Assembly (NCBI GenBank): GCA_964567855.1
Contig: CAZMOE010000021.1
Span: forward strand, 1 to 38,638
From: Liminaster sp964567855
GTDB taxonomy: Bacteria; Bacteroidota; Bacteroidia; Bacteroidales; UBA3663
Direction of reading: 5' to 3'
Length of the DNA stretch: 38,638 bases
The translations under genes and the position numbers were made by a program. The notes beneath the pieces are model-generated. The model worked only from the letters and a program-made list of their open reading frames with translations, was not told the origin of the DNA and searched no databases. Numbering within the stretch: position 1 is the stretch's first letter; every line of letters starts with the position of its first letter. Of the stretch, positions 1 to 8,552 are shown piece after piece.

Positions 1-428
1 TCACAATAGTTTAGTATATTGAGTTTGGTTTATTATGCTTATTGTTTGTTTATGCTTGTTTTTGTGCGCGGATGTGTGGGTGTGTTTGATACGGGATGGA
101 GGAAAGGGGAAGGATAGTAGAGGTGATGTATTGCTTCAAATCAAGAAGTTAGGAGGGCAGAGATACATTTATTCTTATAAGTAGTTAGGACATTTCGGTA
201 TTTTGTTCTTTGGAGGTTGAAACATGTTGCAGGATTGCAAACGGGTGGAATAGAGTTTGGGAGATGATCATTTGCATTTTTCTATGGTTGCTTATCATCT
301 TGGCGGCAGGCCGTGGGTTATCGCATCAATCACCCGTACTCTTTGCCCTGAAAAAATTAGGAATGCAAATCCTATAAAGAAGAAATGAGTATTCCCGCAT
401 GAAAAATGTGAAAAAAAATCGATAAATG
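1..428. other. Non-coding stretch upstream of rplS
   Basis: I see no convincing gene here. The only open frame of any length is on the - strand (295-522); it has no recognisable protein features and overlaps the rplS promoter region. The first 60 bases are T/G-rich with a loose repeat of TTTATGCTTGT, and nothing resembling a tRNA or riboswitch stands out. Confidence 0.5.
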
Positions 429-459
429 TTGGCGATTTCGCTGATAAACACGATATTTG
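429..459 (+). promoter_or_regulatory. Probable rplS promoter
   Basis: A -33-like TTGG at 429-432 is followed after 19 bases by GATATTTG at 452-459, one mismatch from the Bacteroidota -7 consensus TAnnTTTG. It lies about 100 bases before the L19 start. It also overlaps a spurious upstream ATG at 426, which argues against the N-terminally extended reading of L19. Confidence 0.45.
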
Positions 460-560
460 CACCCGCTTTAGAGCACCCGCCGGCAATCTCTGGCAAGGAA
501 CGCTACTTGTATATATTGCCAACGGTCTATTTTAATAACCCTTTAAAACTATTCAGAGTA

Positions 561-920
561 ATGGATTTAATGAAAATTGCAGAAGAGGCTTTTGCCACAG
601 GCAAGGAGTTCCCTTCATTCAACAGCGGTGATACAATCACTGTTGCCTACCGCATCAAGGAAGGTAATAAGGAGCGTATCCAGCAGTACCGAGGCGTAGT
701 TATCCGTATTTCGGGTCATGGTACCAAGAAGCGCTTCACTGTTCGCAAAATGGCTGACGGTGTTGGCGTTGAACGTATTTTCCCGATCGAGTCACCTTTC
801 ATCGACAGCATTACTGTCAACAAGTACGGTAAGGTTCGTCGTGCCCGTCTTTACTATCTCCGTAATTTGACCGGCAAGGCTGCTCGTATTAAGGAAAGAC
901 GTGTTGTATCGGCTAAATAA
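561..920 (+). CDS. rplS: 50S ribosomal protein L19
   Basis: Ribosomal protein L19 of the large subunit, which lies at the interface with the 30S subunit. The 119-residue product has the typical L19 sequence: an N-terminal helix, the FNSGDTITVAYRIKEG strand, the RIQQYRGVVIRISGHG core, the FPIESPFIDSI segment and a basic C-terminus with RRARLYYLRNLTGKAARIKE. The frame is open back to an ATG at 426, but the start at 561 gives the normal family length and the upstream extension covers the promoter. A hairpin terminator follows at 952-991, so the gene probably forms its own transcription unit. Identification is secure. Confidence 0.98.
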   Translation: MDLMKIAEEAFATGKEFPSFNSGDTITVAYRIKEGNKERIQQYRGVVIRISGHGTKKRFTVRKMADGVGVERIFPIESPFIDSITVNKYGKVRRARLYYLRNLTGKAARIKERRVVSAK

Positions 921-951
921 TATTGACCATAGGCGATACGAAAAAAGTCTG

Positions 952-991
952 TCGGCGGCGCTTTCTTATGGAAAGGTCGCCGATCTTTTTT
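952..991 (+). terminator. Intrinsic terminator after rplS
   Basis: TCGGCG (952-957) pairs with CGCCGA (978-983), and an inner stem CTTTC/GAAAG (961-965/971-975) closes on the loop TTATG. The run TCTTTTTT follows at 984-991. The TTG codon at 990 lies inside this T tract, so it is unlikely to be the start of the next gene. Confidence 0.75.
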
Positions 992-1016
992 GAATAAAAA
1001 TAAGTACATCGGTCGG

Positions 1017-1547
1017 ATGAGGGACTTACGCGTACGATTGGCGGGGCGCATTCATAATGAAGATATCCGGGAATTATGCTTCAAGGCCCAGGAAGAAGAG
1101 AACGATGGGCTGAAAGAGCAACTTTATGCCCTGACCTGTGACGGGGAAGACCGGATCGCCTACAATGCTTTATGGATATTGACACATTTCCCGGCTTCGG
1201 ATATCCGGTGGCTCTATGTCCGGCGGCAGGAACTCATCGAACGGGTAATGATGGAACCGCACAGCGGCAAGAAACGGTTGTTGCTCACACTGCTTGAACG
1301 TCTACCATTCGAGGAAGAGGATTTGCGGACGGATTTTATTGACTTTTGTCTGCACCGTATATTGTCGGCCGATGAAACTATCGGAAGCAAGGCTCTATGT
1401 ATTAAATTAGCCTATAAGCAATGCCGGTATTATGAAGAGCTGAAAGATGAATTGGCGGTCTGTCTCGATATGTTATCCGTAGATTCAATGCCGCCGGGAA
1501 TCGGAACGACCAGAAGAAATATTTTAAAGAAACTGAGAAAAAAATAA
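1017..1547 (+). CDS. Conserved hypothetical helical protein
   Basis: A 176-residue protein I cannot assign to a named function. It is rich in Leu, Glu, Arg and Lys and reads as a string of amphipathic helices, with segments such as DRIAYNALWILTHFP and KKRLLLTLLERLPF that look like a small HEAT-type solenoid. No signal peptide or membrane segment is present, so it should be cytoplasmic. I chose the ATG at 1017 because the in-frame TTG at 990 falls in the T tract of the rplS terminator. Its stop is one base from the ATG of the FKBP gene, so the two are probably co-transcribed. HEAT-like structure is an inference from the helical pattern only. Confidence 0.75.
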   Translation: MRDLRVRLAGRIHNEDIRELCFKAQEEENDGLKEQLYALTCDGEDRIAYNALWILTHFPASDIRWLYVRRQELIERVMMEPHSGKKRLLLTLLERLPFEEEDLRTDFIDFCLHRILSADETIGSKALCIKLAYKQCRYYEELKDELAVCLDMLSVDSMPPGIGTTRRNILKKLRKK

Positions 1548-1548
1548 T

Positions 1549-1947
1549 ATGACAAAATCGGAATATGCAAAGTCCAACCGGGAATGGTTGGCGGCGAAAG
1601 CTAAAGAGGAGGGAGTCCAATCTCTTCCTAAAGGTATTTTATATAAGGTCCTGGCCTCAGGAGAAGTTTCGGGAAAACAACCTACACCCCGGAGTATCGT
1701 CACGGCTCATTATACGGGCTGGACAATTGACGGCAAGCAGTTCGATAGCAGCCGTGGTGGGGTACCGCTTGCAGTCCGGCTATGCGATTTGATCGAGGGT
1801 TGGATCATTGCCATGACGCAGATGCGTGCAGGTGACAAATGGGAGGTATATATTCCGGCTGAGATGGGATATGGTAATTATTCACAACCGGGCATTCCGG
1901 GCGGATCGACTCTTATTTTTGAGATTGAATTGCTCTCTGTCGCATGA
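1549..1947 (+). CDS. FKBP-type peptidyl-prolyl cis-trans isomerase
   Basis: Catalyses cis-trans isomerisation of Xaa-Pro bonds during protein folding. The 132-residue protein has an N-terminal helical segment (1-27) and one FKBP domain (about 30-131). Family landmarks are VTAHYTGWTIDGKQFDSS (51-68), the pocket segment LIEGWIIAMTQMRAGDKWEV (81-100) and IPAEMGYGN (102-110) followed by IPGGSTLIFEIELL (116-129). There is no signal peptide, so unlike the secreted Mip-type proteins it should act in the cytoplasm. The start lies one base after the upstream stop, consistent with translational coupling. Confidence 0.93.
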   Translation: MTKSEYAKSNREWLAAKAKEEGVQSLPKGILYKVLASGEVSGKQPTPRSIVTAHYTGWTIDGKQFDSSRGGVPLAVRLCDLIEGWIIAMTQMRAGDKWEVYIPAEMGYGNYSQPGIPGGSTLIFEIELLSVA

Positions 1948-2100
1948 TTGGCGGCTGGTAGGATTGCCGGTTCTATCGGTAGCCGGTATTCTGTTCCGGT
2001 GGTGTTTCGGCAATGTGAAAGCCTGTGGACTTATGTCGGATAGTTCCCGGAAAGACGGATGTGAAGCGATGAATGAATATCTTATTTATTATTTCCGACG

Positions 2101-2469
2101 ATGAATGTAGAGGAAATCAGAGATTACTGCCTGTCGTTACCACTGGCGACCGAGGATCTCCCTTTTACCGAAACCGCCTTGGCTTTTCGTGTATTGGGAA
2201 AGATTTTTGCCATGATAGATTTGGATGACACGGAGTGGTTCGTACTGAAATGTGCCCCCGATTTCGCGTTGGAATTGCGTGAGATACATCCGGAAATCAG
2301 AGGCGCGTGGCACATGAATAAAAAGTACTGGAATCAACTCAGTTTGTCTGGTGCGCTTCCCGATGACCTGATCAGAGCGCTCATTCGGCATAGTTATAGC
2401 GAGGTGGTGAAAAAAATGTCACGGAAAGTAAAGCAGAACAATACCGAGTTGCTGTCCGTACTGTTATAA
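2101..2469 (+). CDS. MmcQ/YjbR family protein
   Basis: A 122-residue protein of the MmcQ/YjbR family (a CyaY-like fold, often annotated as DNA-binding, with no firmly established role). Typical features are the start MNVEEIRDYCLSLPLATED, the strand ALAFRVLGKIFAMIDLDD, FVLKCAPDFALELRE, and HMNKKYWNQLSLSGALPDDLIRALIRHSYSEVVKKM near the C-terminus. It lies 153 bases after the FKBP gene in an otherwise empty gap, and the start has no recognisable ribosome binding site, as is normal for this phylum. Family assignment is good; function is unknown. Confidence 0.88.
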   Translation: MNVEEIRDYCLSLPLATEDLPFTETALAFRVLGKIFAMIDLDDTEWFVLKCAPDFALELREIHPEIRGAWHMNKKYWNQLSLSGALPDDLIRALIRHSYSEVVKKMSRKVKQNNTELLSVLL

Positions 2470-2631
2470 AAAGGATAATGTCCTTTGTCGATGTTGTCCG
2501 GGGCTTTCTTTTGCCTCCTTACATGCCGGTAAAAATGTAGTAATGAATGCTGGGGTTCGCAAGTTGCAGTGCTGATACCCTCCGCATGATAAAAAAATAA
2601 GGCAGGAATTTCCTAATTGGCTAACGTTTTG

Positions 2632-2639
2632 TAAATTTG
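2632..2639 (+). promoter_or_regulatory. -7 element of the HD phosphodiesterase gene
   Basis: TAAATTTG matches TAnnTTTG exactly. The -33 region is weak (AATTT-rich around 2607-2611). A transcript starting a few bases downstream would have a leader of about 105 bases to the ATG at 2753. It would begin about at or after the in-frame GTG at 2642, which argues against the longer reading of the gene. Confidence 0.5.
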
Positions 2640-2752
2640 CCGTGCAAAAACAGGCTGTGAGTGAATGCGATGCGGGGGCGATGGCCTGCAAAACGGTCGC
2701 TGTCGGTTGTTTTTGCGAGGCATATGTTATAATTGAGAAAAACAGAAATCCC

Positions 2753-4798
2753 ATGAAGGAAAAGATTTTCAGAATCTTGCTGTTTGCGGTTGCCGTGGGC
2801 ATTGTGACCTATTTTTTTCCTCATAACGATGTTTTCCGTTATGAGTTTGAGATCGGTCGGCCTTGGCGTTACGGTCTGCTCACCGCTCCTTACGATATCC
2901 CTGTTTATCGCAGCGATTCCACTATTAAGGCGATGCAGGACAGCGTTGCGCGTCGTCTTGAGCCCCGTTATGTTCTCAATACCGAGATAGGGGCACAGCA
3001 ATTGGTGCGTATGGATGCCGCCCATCGTTCCAGGCCGCGGCTTTCAGATCCGGATTATACATATCTGCGTAACGCAGTGGCCGGATTTTATCAGCGGGGT
3101 ATTCTTTCCACATCCGATAAGGCCGATATGCAGCGGCGGCAATTATTGCAAATTTGTATTGAGACGGGAATGAACCGTGGGCGCTCGGTTCCTTTGGCCG
3201 AAGTGCCGACTGTCCGCGAGGCCTATGAACTGATATTGCAGGGTGCGGCCGATGCTGGTGTTTTAGAGCAGGGGGTAAAAGGGTTCGATGTGAATCGTTA
3301 TCTCTCGGCCAACCTTGAATTGGATTCCGCTGCTACCCGAAAAGAATATTATGCTCTCATGCAGGGCATTTCGCAGACCTCCGGTATGGTGCAAGCCGAG
3401 AGCCGTATTGTCGATCGCGGAGAAATCGTCACCCCGGAAATCTACAACATCCTCAATTCCTACCGCCGGGCACAGCTCAAGCGTCAGGCTTTCGGTGGAG
3501 ATGAGGTCATGATGGCCGTCGGTCAGTGCTTTTTGGTCATTCTCTTTCTCGGTGCGGTTTTGCTCTTTCTCTATCGTTTTCGTCCCTGGATCTATAAATC
3601 GCAACCGGCCACACATGCCGCTGTTTTCCTGATCGTGCTGATGGTAGCACTTACCTCGCTGCTTTCTTCCATTTACGTGCAAGGGGCATACGCCGTTCCT
3701 ATCGGTATCGTGACCATCGTGTTGTGTACGTTTCAGGGCTCCCGCATGGCTTATTTCTGCCACATTGTCATGGCGGTTCTCTGTTCCTTCATGGCTCCTT
3801 CGCAATTTGAATATCTCGTTCTTCAGGCTGCTGTCGGTATGGTCATTATTTTTAGTCTGAAAGACGGCCTGACCGAACGTTCTCAATTGATGCGGGTAGC
3901 GATCTTCGTCCTGCTGACCTATTGTTTATGTTATATGGCGTTCGCTATGGCCGGGGAGGGATCGCTGCACAATTTGTCGTGGTTTACCTTTGTGCTTTTT
4001 CTTGTCAATTCCTTATTGCTGTTACTTACCTATCTCATCATCTTCGGTTTGGAAAAGGTTTTCGGATTCATGTCAGGGGTGACATTAGTCGAGCTCTGCA
4101 ATCTGAATACCGGCCTGTTGCTACGTCTTTCTGAAGAATGTCCCGGCACGTTCCAGCATTCCATGCAGGTCAGTAATCTGACGGCCTATGCGGCTAAGAA
4201 AATCGGGGCCAATGCCCAGCTGGTGCGTACAGGAGCTCTTTATCATGATGTCGGGAAGCTTTGGAATCCTTCTTACTATACAGAGAATCAGCATGGGGTG
4301 AATCCGCATGACCAGCTCACGACCGAGCAGAGTGTGGAATACATTCGCCGGCATGTTTCCGAGGGTGTCCGTCTGGCAGAAAAGGCCAACTTGCCGTCCG
4401 AAATCGTCGATTTTATCCGGTCGCATCATGGCTGCGGCGTTATGAAATATTTTTATAATACCTGGTATAACGCCCATCCCGGAGAAGCGCCCGATCCGTC
4501 GCGTTTTGCTTATCACGGTCCTGATCCGGTCACCCGTGAGCAGGCTCTTCTTATGATGGGCGATGCCGTTGAGGCCGCTTCCAAGAGTATGAAAGATTAC
4601 AGTGAGGAGGCGTTGACTAAATTGGTCAATGGCATTATCGACGGCCTGGTCGCTTCCGGCCGTCTGAGCCAGACGAACCTTTCTTTTCGGGATGTGGAGG
4701 TGATCAAACGCTCCTTTATCGAATATCTTCTTTCCGTTTATCATACTCGAATCGCTTATCCGGAATTGAAACAAAAGTCGAAGCGGAAGAAATCCTGA
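2753..4798 (+). CDS. 7TM-HD (PgpH-like) cyclic dinucleotide phosphodiesterase
   Basis: A 681-residue membrane protein with the layout of 7TMR-HD proteins. TM1 lies at about 7-22, followed by a large extracytoplasmic domain to about residue 245, a block of membrane helices (about 255-440) and a cytoplasmic HD domain. The HD signature is complete to the eye: an early His in TFQHSMQVSNL, the HD pair H498-D499 in LYHDVGKLWNP, and SHHGCGV further on. Listeria PgpH of this class hydrolyses c-di-AMP, so that substrate is likely but inferred. The start at 2753 is preferred over a GTG at 2642 because it opens directly with a charged, then hydrophobic, N-terminus. gpmI follows after 76 bases. Confidence 0.9.
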   Translation: MKEKIFRILLFAVAVGIVTYFFPHNDVFRYEFEIGRPWRYGLLTAPYDIPVYRSDSTIKAMQDSVARRLEPRYVLNTEIGAQQLVRMDAAHRSRPRLSDPDYTYLRNAVAGFYQRGILSTSDKADMQRRQLLQICIETGMNRGRSVPLAEVPTVREAYELILQGAADAGVLEQGVKGFDVNRYLSANLELDSAATRKEYYALMQGISQTSGMVQAESRIVDRGEIVTPEIYNILNSYRRAQLKRQAFGGDEVMMAVGQCFLVILFLGAVLLFLYRFRPWIYKSQPATHAAVFLIVLMVALTSLLSSIYVQGAYAVPIGIVTIVLCTFQGSRMAYFCHIVMAVLCSFMAPSQFEYLVLQAAVGMVIIFSLKDGLTERSQLMRVAIFVLLTYCLCYMAFAMAGEGSLHNLSWFTFVLFLVNSLLLLLTYLIIFGLEKVFGFMSGVTLVELCNLNTGLLLRLSEECPGTFQHSMQVSNLTAYAAKKIGANAQLVRTGALYHDVGKLWNPSYYTENQHGVNPHDQLTTEQSVEYIRRHVSEGVRLAEKANLPSEIVDFIRSHHGCGVMKYFYNTWYNAHPGEAPDPSRFAYHGPDPVTREQALLMMGDAVEAASKSMKDYSEEALTKLVNGIIDGLVASGRLSQTNLSFRDVEVIKRSFIEYLLSVYHTRIAYPELKQKSKRKKS

Positions 4799-4874
4799 GC
4801 GTAACGGTTACGGGCAGGAACCTTACGGCAAGAAAATTCATTTATACATTACAATCAATAATTCAAAAACAACT

Positions 4875-6404
4875 ATGGCAAAAAAAGCTTTATTACTTAT
4901 TCTCGATGGCTGGGGATGTGGCGACAAAACCAAATCGGATGTAATTTCCAGCACCCCGACGCCCTATTGGGATTCTCTCCTGAGTAATTATCCTCATGCA
5001 CAGCTCCGTACAGACGGTCTTAATGTAGGCTTGCCGGAAGGACAGATGGGCAATTCCGAGGTCGGCCACATTAATATCGGCGGCGGTCGTATCGTTTATC
5101 AGGACCTGGTCAAAATCAACATGGCTTGCCAGGATGGCAGCATTCTCCGGAATCCGGAAATTGTTGCCGCGTTTGAAAATGCCAAAAAAGGCGGTGCCAT
5201 TCACTTCATGGGGCTTACTTCTACCGGCGGCGTCCATTCGTCACTCGATCATTTGTTGAAACTCATCGATATCGCCAAAGTTTATGGTCTTGAGGAGCGT
5301 ACTTTCATCCATTGCTTTATGGATGGCCGCGACACCGACCCGAAGTCCGGTCTCGGTTTCGTCAAGACTGTTTGCCAGCATACAAAAGAAACCGCTTGCG
5401 GCAAGGTGGTGAGCGTTATCGGCCGTTTTTATGCCATGGACCGCGACAAGCGTTGGGATCGTGTCAAAGTGGCCTACGATCAATTGGTCAACGGAATCGG
5501 CGAACATTGCTCTTGCATGGGCAAGGCCATTCAGGCATCCTATGATGCCGGTGTGACCGATGAATTCATCAAGCCGATCGTGCGTGTGGACGAGAACGAT
5601 CATGTTATCGGGACCATTCAGCCCGGTGATACGGTGATTTTCTTCAATTACCGTAACGACCGCGCCCGTGAAATTACCATGGCATTGACCCAGCAGGATA
5701 TGCCGGAACAGGGCATGAAGACTTTGCCCCTTTATTATTGCACGATGACTCCCTATGATGCTAATTTCACAGGTCTGCATATTCTTTTCCCGAAGGAAAA
5801 TGTACAGAACACTCTCGGTGAAGTAGTCAGCAATGCCGGCAAGACCCAGTTACGTATTGCCGAGACCGAGAAATACGCTCATGTGACCTTCTTCTTCAAC
5901 GGCGGCCGCGAGGATGAGTACACCGGCGAAAGCCGAATCCTTGTCCCCTCTCCCAAGGTGGCCACTTATGACCTGCAACCCGAAATGTCCGCCCTTATTG
6001 TCAAGGACAAGTTGGTGGATGCCATCAAAAGCCGCGAATATGACTTTATCGCCTGTAACTTTGCGAACGGCGACATGGTAGGACATACCGGTATCTATGC
6101 CGCTATTCAGAAAGCGGTCGAGACCATCGACGTCTGTCTGCATGATGTCGTTGAGGCCGCCAAGGAATCCGACTATGAGGTCATTATCATCGCTGATCAC
6201 GGCAATGCCGATTATGCTGTCAACCCGGACGGTTCTCCCAACACCGCCCATTCCCTTAATCCAGTGCCGGTAGTCTATGTCTCTGCCAACGCCGGGGCCA
6301 AAGTGGAAGACGGAAAGTTGGCCGATGTGGCTCCGACAATCCTTCACATCATGGGATTGGAACAGCCTGCTGAGATGACCGGTCATAATCTGATCGCATT
6401 ATAA
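4875..6404 (+). CDS. gpmI: 2,3-bisphosphoglycerate-independent phosphoglycerate mutase
   Basis: Interconverts 3- and 2-phosphoglycerate in glycolysis using two metal ions (typically Mn) and a phosphoserine intermediate. The 509-residue length is normal. Visible active-site motifs are LILDGWG (metal ligand D11), MGNSEVGHINIG with the catalytic Ser61, FMDGRDTDP in the transferase insert, NFANGDMVGHTG and IIADHGNAD (C-terminal metal ligands). The gene ends at a strong hairpin terminator. It is convergent with the - strand DUF2807 operon. Confidence 0.97.
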   Translation: MAKKALLLILDGWGCGDKTKSDVISSTPTPYWDSLLSNYPHAQLRTDGLNVGLPEGQMGNSEVGHINIGGGRIVYQDLVKINMACQDGSILRNPEIVAAFENAKKGGAIHFMGLTSTGGVHSSLDHLLKLIDIAKVYGLEERTFIHCFMDGRDTDPKSGLGFVKTVCQHTKETACGKVVSVIGRFYAMDRDKRWDRVKVAYDQLVNGIGEHCSCMGKAIQASYDAGVTDEFIKPIVRVDENDHVIGTIQPGDTVIFFNYRNDRAREITMALTQQDMPEQGMKTLPLYYCTMTPYDANFTGLHILFPKENVQNTLGEVVSNAGKTQLRIAETEKYAHVTFFFNGGREDEYTGESRILVPSPKVATYDLQPEMSALIVKDKLVDAIKSREYDFIACNFANGDMVGHTGIYAAIQKAVETIDVCLHDVVEAAKESDYEVIIIADHGNADYAVNPDGSPNTAHSLNPVPVVYVSANAGAKVEDGKLADVAPTILHIMGLEQPAEMTGHNLIAL

Positions 6405-6423
6405 ATATCTGCTGAAGAAATGC

Positions 6424-6463
6424 CGCCCCGTCTGATAATGGTTGTCAGACGGGGCGATTTGTC
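6424..6463 (+). terminator. Intrinsic terminator after gpmI
   Basis: A perfect 12-base-pair inverted repeat (CGCCCCGTCTGA at 6424-6435 and TCAGACGGGGCG at 6445-6456) with a 9-base loop is followed by a T-rich stretch. It sits 20 bases after the gpmI stop. The following 200 bases to 6669 hold nothing else I can recognise. Confidence 0.85.
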
Positions 6464-6669
6464 TCCTTTTCAGGGCGAGTGTGCCGCTTTGCCGTTGCTT
6501 TATTCCGGCGGTCGGTCTCTTGTTCCGGCGTCCGGGGCCTGGGGATTGTATAGCGGAATATAGTGACGCGGCAATAATACAAGCTGTTTCTTCCGGACGT
6601 TTTCCTCCTGATAAAAGATTTCTTCTGTTGATTCTCACCAACCTTCAGGAGAAGACTTGTTTCAGGATT

Positions 6670-7506
6670 TTATTTTGAAAGTTCCTGGTTGAGCTGGGAA
6701 ACATCGAAGCGTGAAGCGCCGGAACTATCGAGATAGACCTCATCTGCGAAACCGCTGAGATTACATTTTCCGGCTCCGCTGTTTTTGCCGCTGAGCTTTT
6801 TGCAATGGACATTGACGGTGAACTTTCCGGCCCCCTTGTTTTGCAGGGAAATTTGGTCGCCGGCCAGGTCGCCTGTAATTTTTCCGGCCCCGCGGTTATG
6901 GATTACGGTCTCTTTGGATTGTGAGGTGATGTTCAGTTGCACTGCGCCGCTGTTTTGTATTTTGGTGTAATCTGACTTGCTGATATTGATTTCTGCTTTG
7001 CTGGCGCCATTCAATTCGGCATCGAATGTTTTGCATGCAATTTCTGAGATTCGGATTTTCGAGGCGCCGTTGCAGTTCAGTCTAAAATTGTCGCTTTTAA
7101 TAGGACTCGATGTCGTAAACCGGGCGACGCCGTGAAGACGGATGTCATTCAATTGCGGAGCAGAGATCCGGCAGAAAATCTTATCGTGTTTGAAGATCCG
7201 GATTCTCTCATTTTCTTTATAGCGGATATAGAGGCATTGGTTGCGGACTTTATATTCGATGCGGCCGGCCATGGTTTCCGGCATTTCCAGTTCGATGCCG
7301 GTCTTTTTATTTGGCGTGTAGATGATTTCGACATTGATGGAGCATTCCAGTGAGATAAAGTTATCGAGGCTGGTTTTCTCTGTGACTGTCTTTGCAGAGG
7401 TGGCGGAAACCGTTTCCGTTTTCCCGTGGCCGGAGGATTCGGAGGTGCGACATGCTGCGGTCGCAGTGATGAATAAAGTTGTCAGAAGGATAGCGAATGT
7501 TTTCAT
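6670..7506 (-). CDS. DUF2807 (GIN domain) lipoprotein
   Basis: A 278-residue exported protein. The N-terminus is a lipoprotein signal with Cys at about 19 (ITATAACR). The body is a DUF2807 domain, the right-handed parallel beta-helix fold called the auto-transporter adhesin head GIN domain. Repeated turns are visible as NGASKI, NGASKAEI, SGAVQL, RGAGKI, KGAGKF, SGAGKC and SGASRF, spaced about 15-25 residues apart. Such proteins are very common in Bacteroidota, and their function is unknown. It is the last gene of the operon led by the ECF sigma factor, 33 bases after its neighbour, so it is probably an effector or target of that envelope-sensing system (inference). Confidence 0.9.
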   Translation of the reverse strand: MKTFAILLTTLFITATAACRTSESSGHGKTETVSATSAKTVTEKTSLDNFISLECSINVEIIYTPNKKTGIELEMPETMAGRIEYKVRNQCLYIRYKENERIRIFKHDKIFCRISAPQLNDIRLHGVARFTTSSPIKSDNFRLNCNGASKIRISEIACKTFDAELNGASKAEINISKSDYTKIQNSGAVQLNITSQSKETVIHNRGAGKITGDLAGDQISLQNKGAGKFTVNVHCKKLSGKNSGAGKCNLSGFADEVYLDSSGASRFDVSQLNQELSK

Positions 7507-7539
7507 GTTTACAGGGGTTTTGAGATGATTGAATCGGGG

Positions 7540-7929
7540 TTATTTTTTGTCGGGATTGTTTTTGGTAATGATTACCTGCACTTGCATCCGCAATTTTCCG
7601 GTTTCGAGGATGTAGATGCGGCTTTGCGTTTCCTCCTGGAAAATAAGGGTGAAGGATTTATTGTCTGTTGTCTGTTTGTTTTCCGAGAAGACGGCGTTCT
7701 TGCTTTCATTTTTGAAGGCTTGGTAGAATTCGTTTGCCTTCAGGGTATTATTTATCTCAAGTGTTTTAATGATTTTTTCTATTGCCTTGGTTTGCTTTTC
7801 CCGGATGACAAGCGATTTGTAATGAGCTTGGCCTGTCGTGGAGAAGGAATCCATCAGCCGGTCGATCTTTTCCTGTCCCTGTACCGCAGCAGCGGTCAAC
7901 CAGAAGATCAGCGGTAATATCTTTTTCAT
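7540..7929 (-). CDS. Small exported protein of unknown function
   Basis: A 129-residue protein with a clear Sec-type signal peptide (MKKILPLIFWLTAAAVQGQ), so it is periplasmic. The mature part is about 110 residues, charged and mixed alpha/beta, with an unusually high Lys/Asn/Gln content and no Cys. I do not recognise the family with certainty; small DUF4252- or DUF5024-like proteins occur in the same position in other Bacteroidota sigma operons. It lies 12 bases after the anti-sigma-like gene and 33 before the DUF2807 gene. Confidence 0.75.
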   Translation of the reverse strand: MKKILPLIFWLTAAAVQGQEKIDRLMDSFSTTGQAHYKSLVIREKQTKAIEKIIKTLEINNTLKANEFYQAFKNESKNAVFSENKQTTDNKSFTLIFQEETQSRIYILETGKLRMQVQVIITKNNPDKK

Positions 7930-7941
7930 GGGAACGGGTAT

Positions 7942-8508
7942 TTATGGTATGTTTACTTGTATGTTCAGCGAGTTTTCTATCAGTTGCCGGATGGTCGGGT
8001 CTTCTGCATCTTCAAGAAGCCTTTTCAAGAGGTTTTGTTCCGTTTCCTGTTGCTGCCTAAGGCCTTCCAATGCTCTTTGCTCCGCCTCCTCGGATTTGTG
8101 AAGCATTGCCAGCAGTTCGGGGCGCAGTTGCCGCAGGTCGGAAATCATTTCTCCGTCGATGATCATGTAACTGCCTTCGTAGGTGGCGGTAAACTGCTGC
8201 CATTCCTGTTGTTGTCGCCAGCCGTAGAGCCCTGCAATGACGGTAATACAGGCGGCTGCCGTCATTGCGATGCGTTTCCACCGTCGAATGTGCCGTGTTT
8301 TTTGCAAAGCCTCGTCCGGCATGCCCGTTTCCAGATATGCCAGCATATCGCGGTAAGGTGCCAGTTCCGGATCTGCCGCTACATTGTGCGAGCGGAAATA
8401 AGCATAGAGAGCCGCCTCTTCCGCATTGCTCGTCTCCCCGTTCATGAAGCGGGTGAGATAGGTTCGGACGTTGCCGGTGTGGATGATGGATGGGTTGTCG
8501 GGTTTCAT
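7942..8508 (-). CDS. Single-pass membrane protein, probable anti-sigma factor
   Basis: A 188-residue protein with a cytoplasmic N-terminal part (1-75), one membrane helix (about 79-96, after the basic segment RHIRRWKR) and a periplasmic helical domain rich in Glu/Gln (about 130-180). Its place directly after an ECF sigma gene and its topology are those of anti-sigma factors, although no zinc-binding ZAS motif is visible in the N-terminal half. The N-terminal NGETSNAEEAALYAYFRSH resembles the short helical region seen in small Bacteroidota anti-sigma proteins. The role is therefore inferred from position and topology. Confidence 0.75.
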   Translation of the reverse strand: MKPDNPSIIHTGNVRTYLTRFMNGETSNAEEAALYAYFRSHNVAADPELAPYRDMLAYLETGMPDEALQKTRHIRRWKRIAMTAAACITVIAGLYGWRQQQEWQQFTATYEGSYMIIDGEMISDLRQLRPELLAMLHKSEEAEQRALEGLRQQQETEQNLLKRLLEDAEDPTIRQLIENSLNIQVNIP

Positions 8509-8552
8509 ATCTTTTTCTTGTATGGATCGATAGAATCTTTGTTTTGCCTGGG

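Noticed and set aside
426..560. N-terminal extension of L19 from an ATG at 426
   Set aside because: L19 is 115-120 residues in relatives; the extension covers the likely promoter at 429-459.
990..1016. TTG start for the helical hypothetical protein
   Set aside because: It lies in the T tract of the rplS terminator; ATG at 1017 is more likely.
2470..2486. AAAGGA-TAATG-TCCTTT hairpin after the MmcQ/YjbR gene
   Set aside because: Only six weak base pairs and no T run after it, so not listed as a terminator.
4801..4813. CGTAACGGTTACG palindrome before gpmI
   Set aside because: Too small a loop for a stable hairpin and no T run; likely chance.
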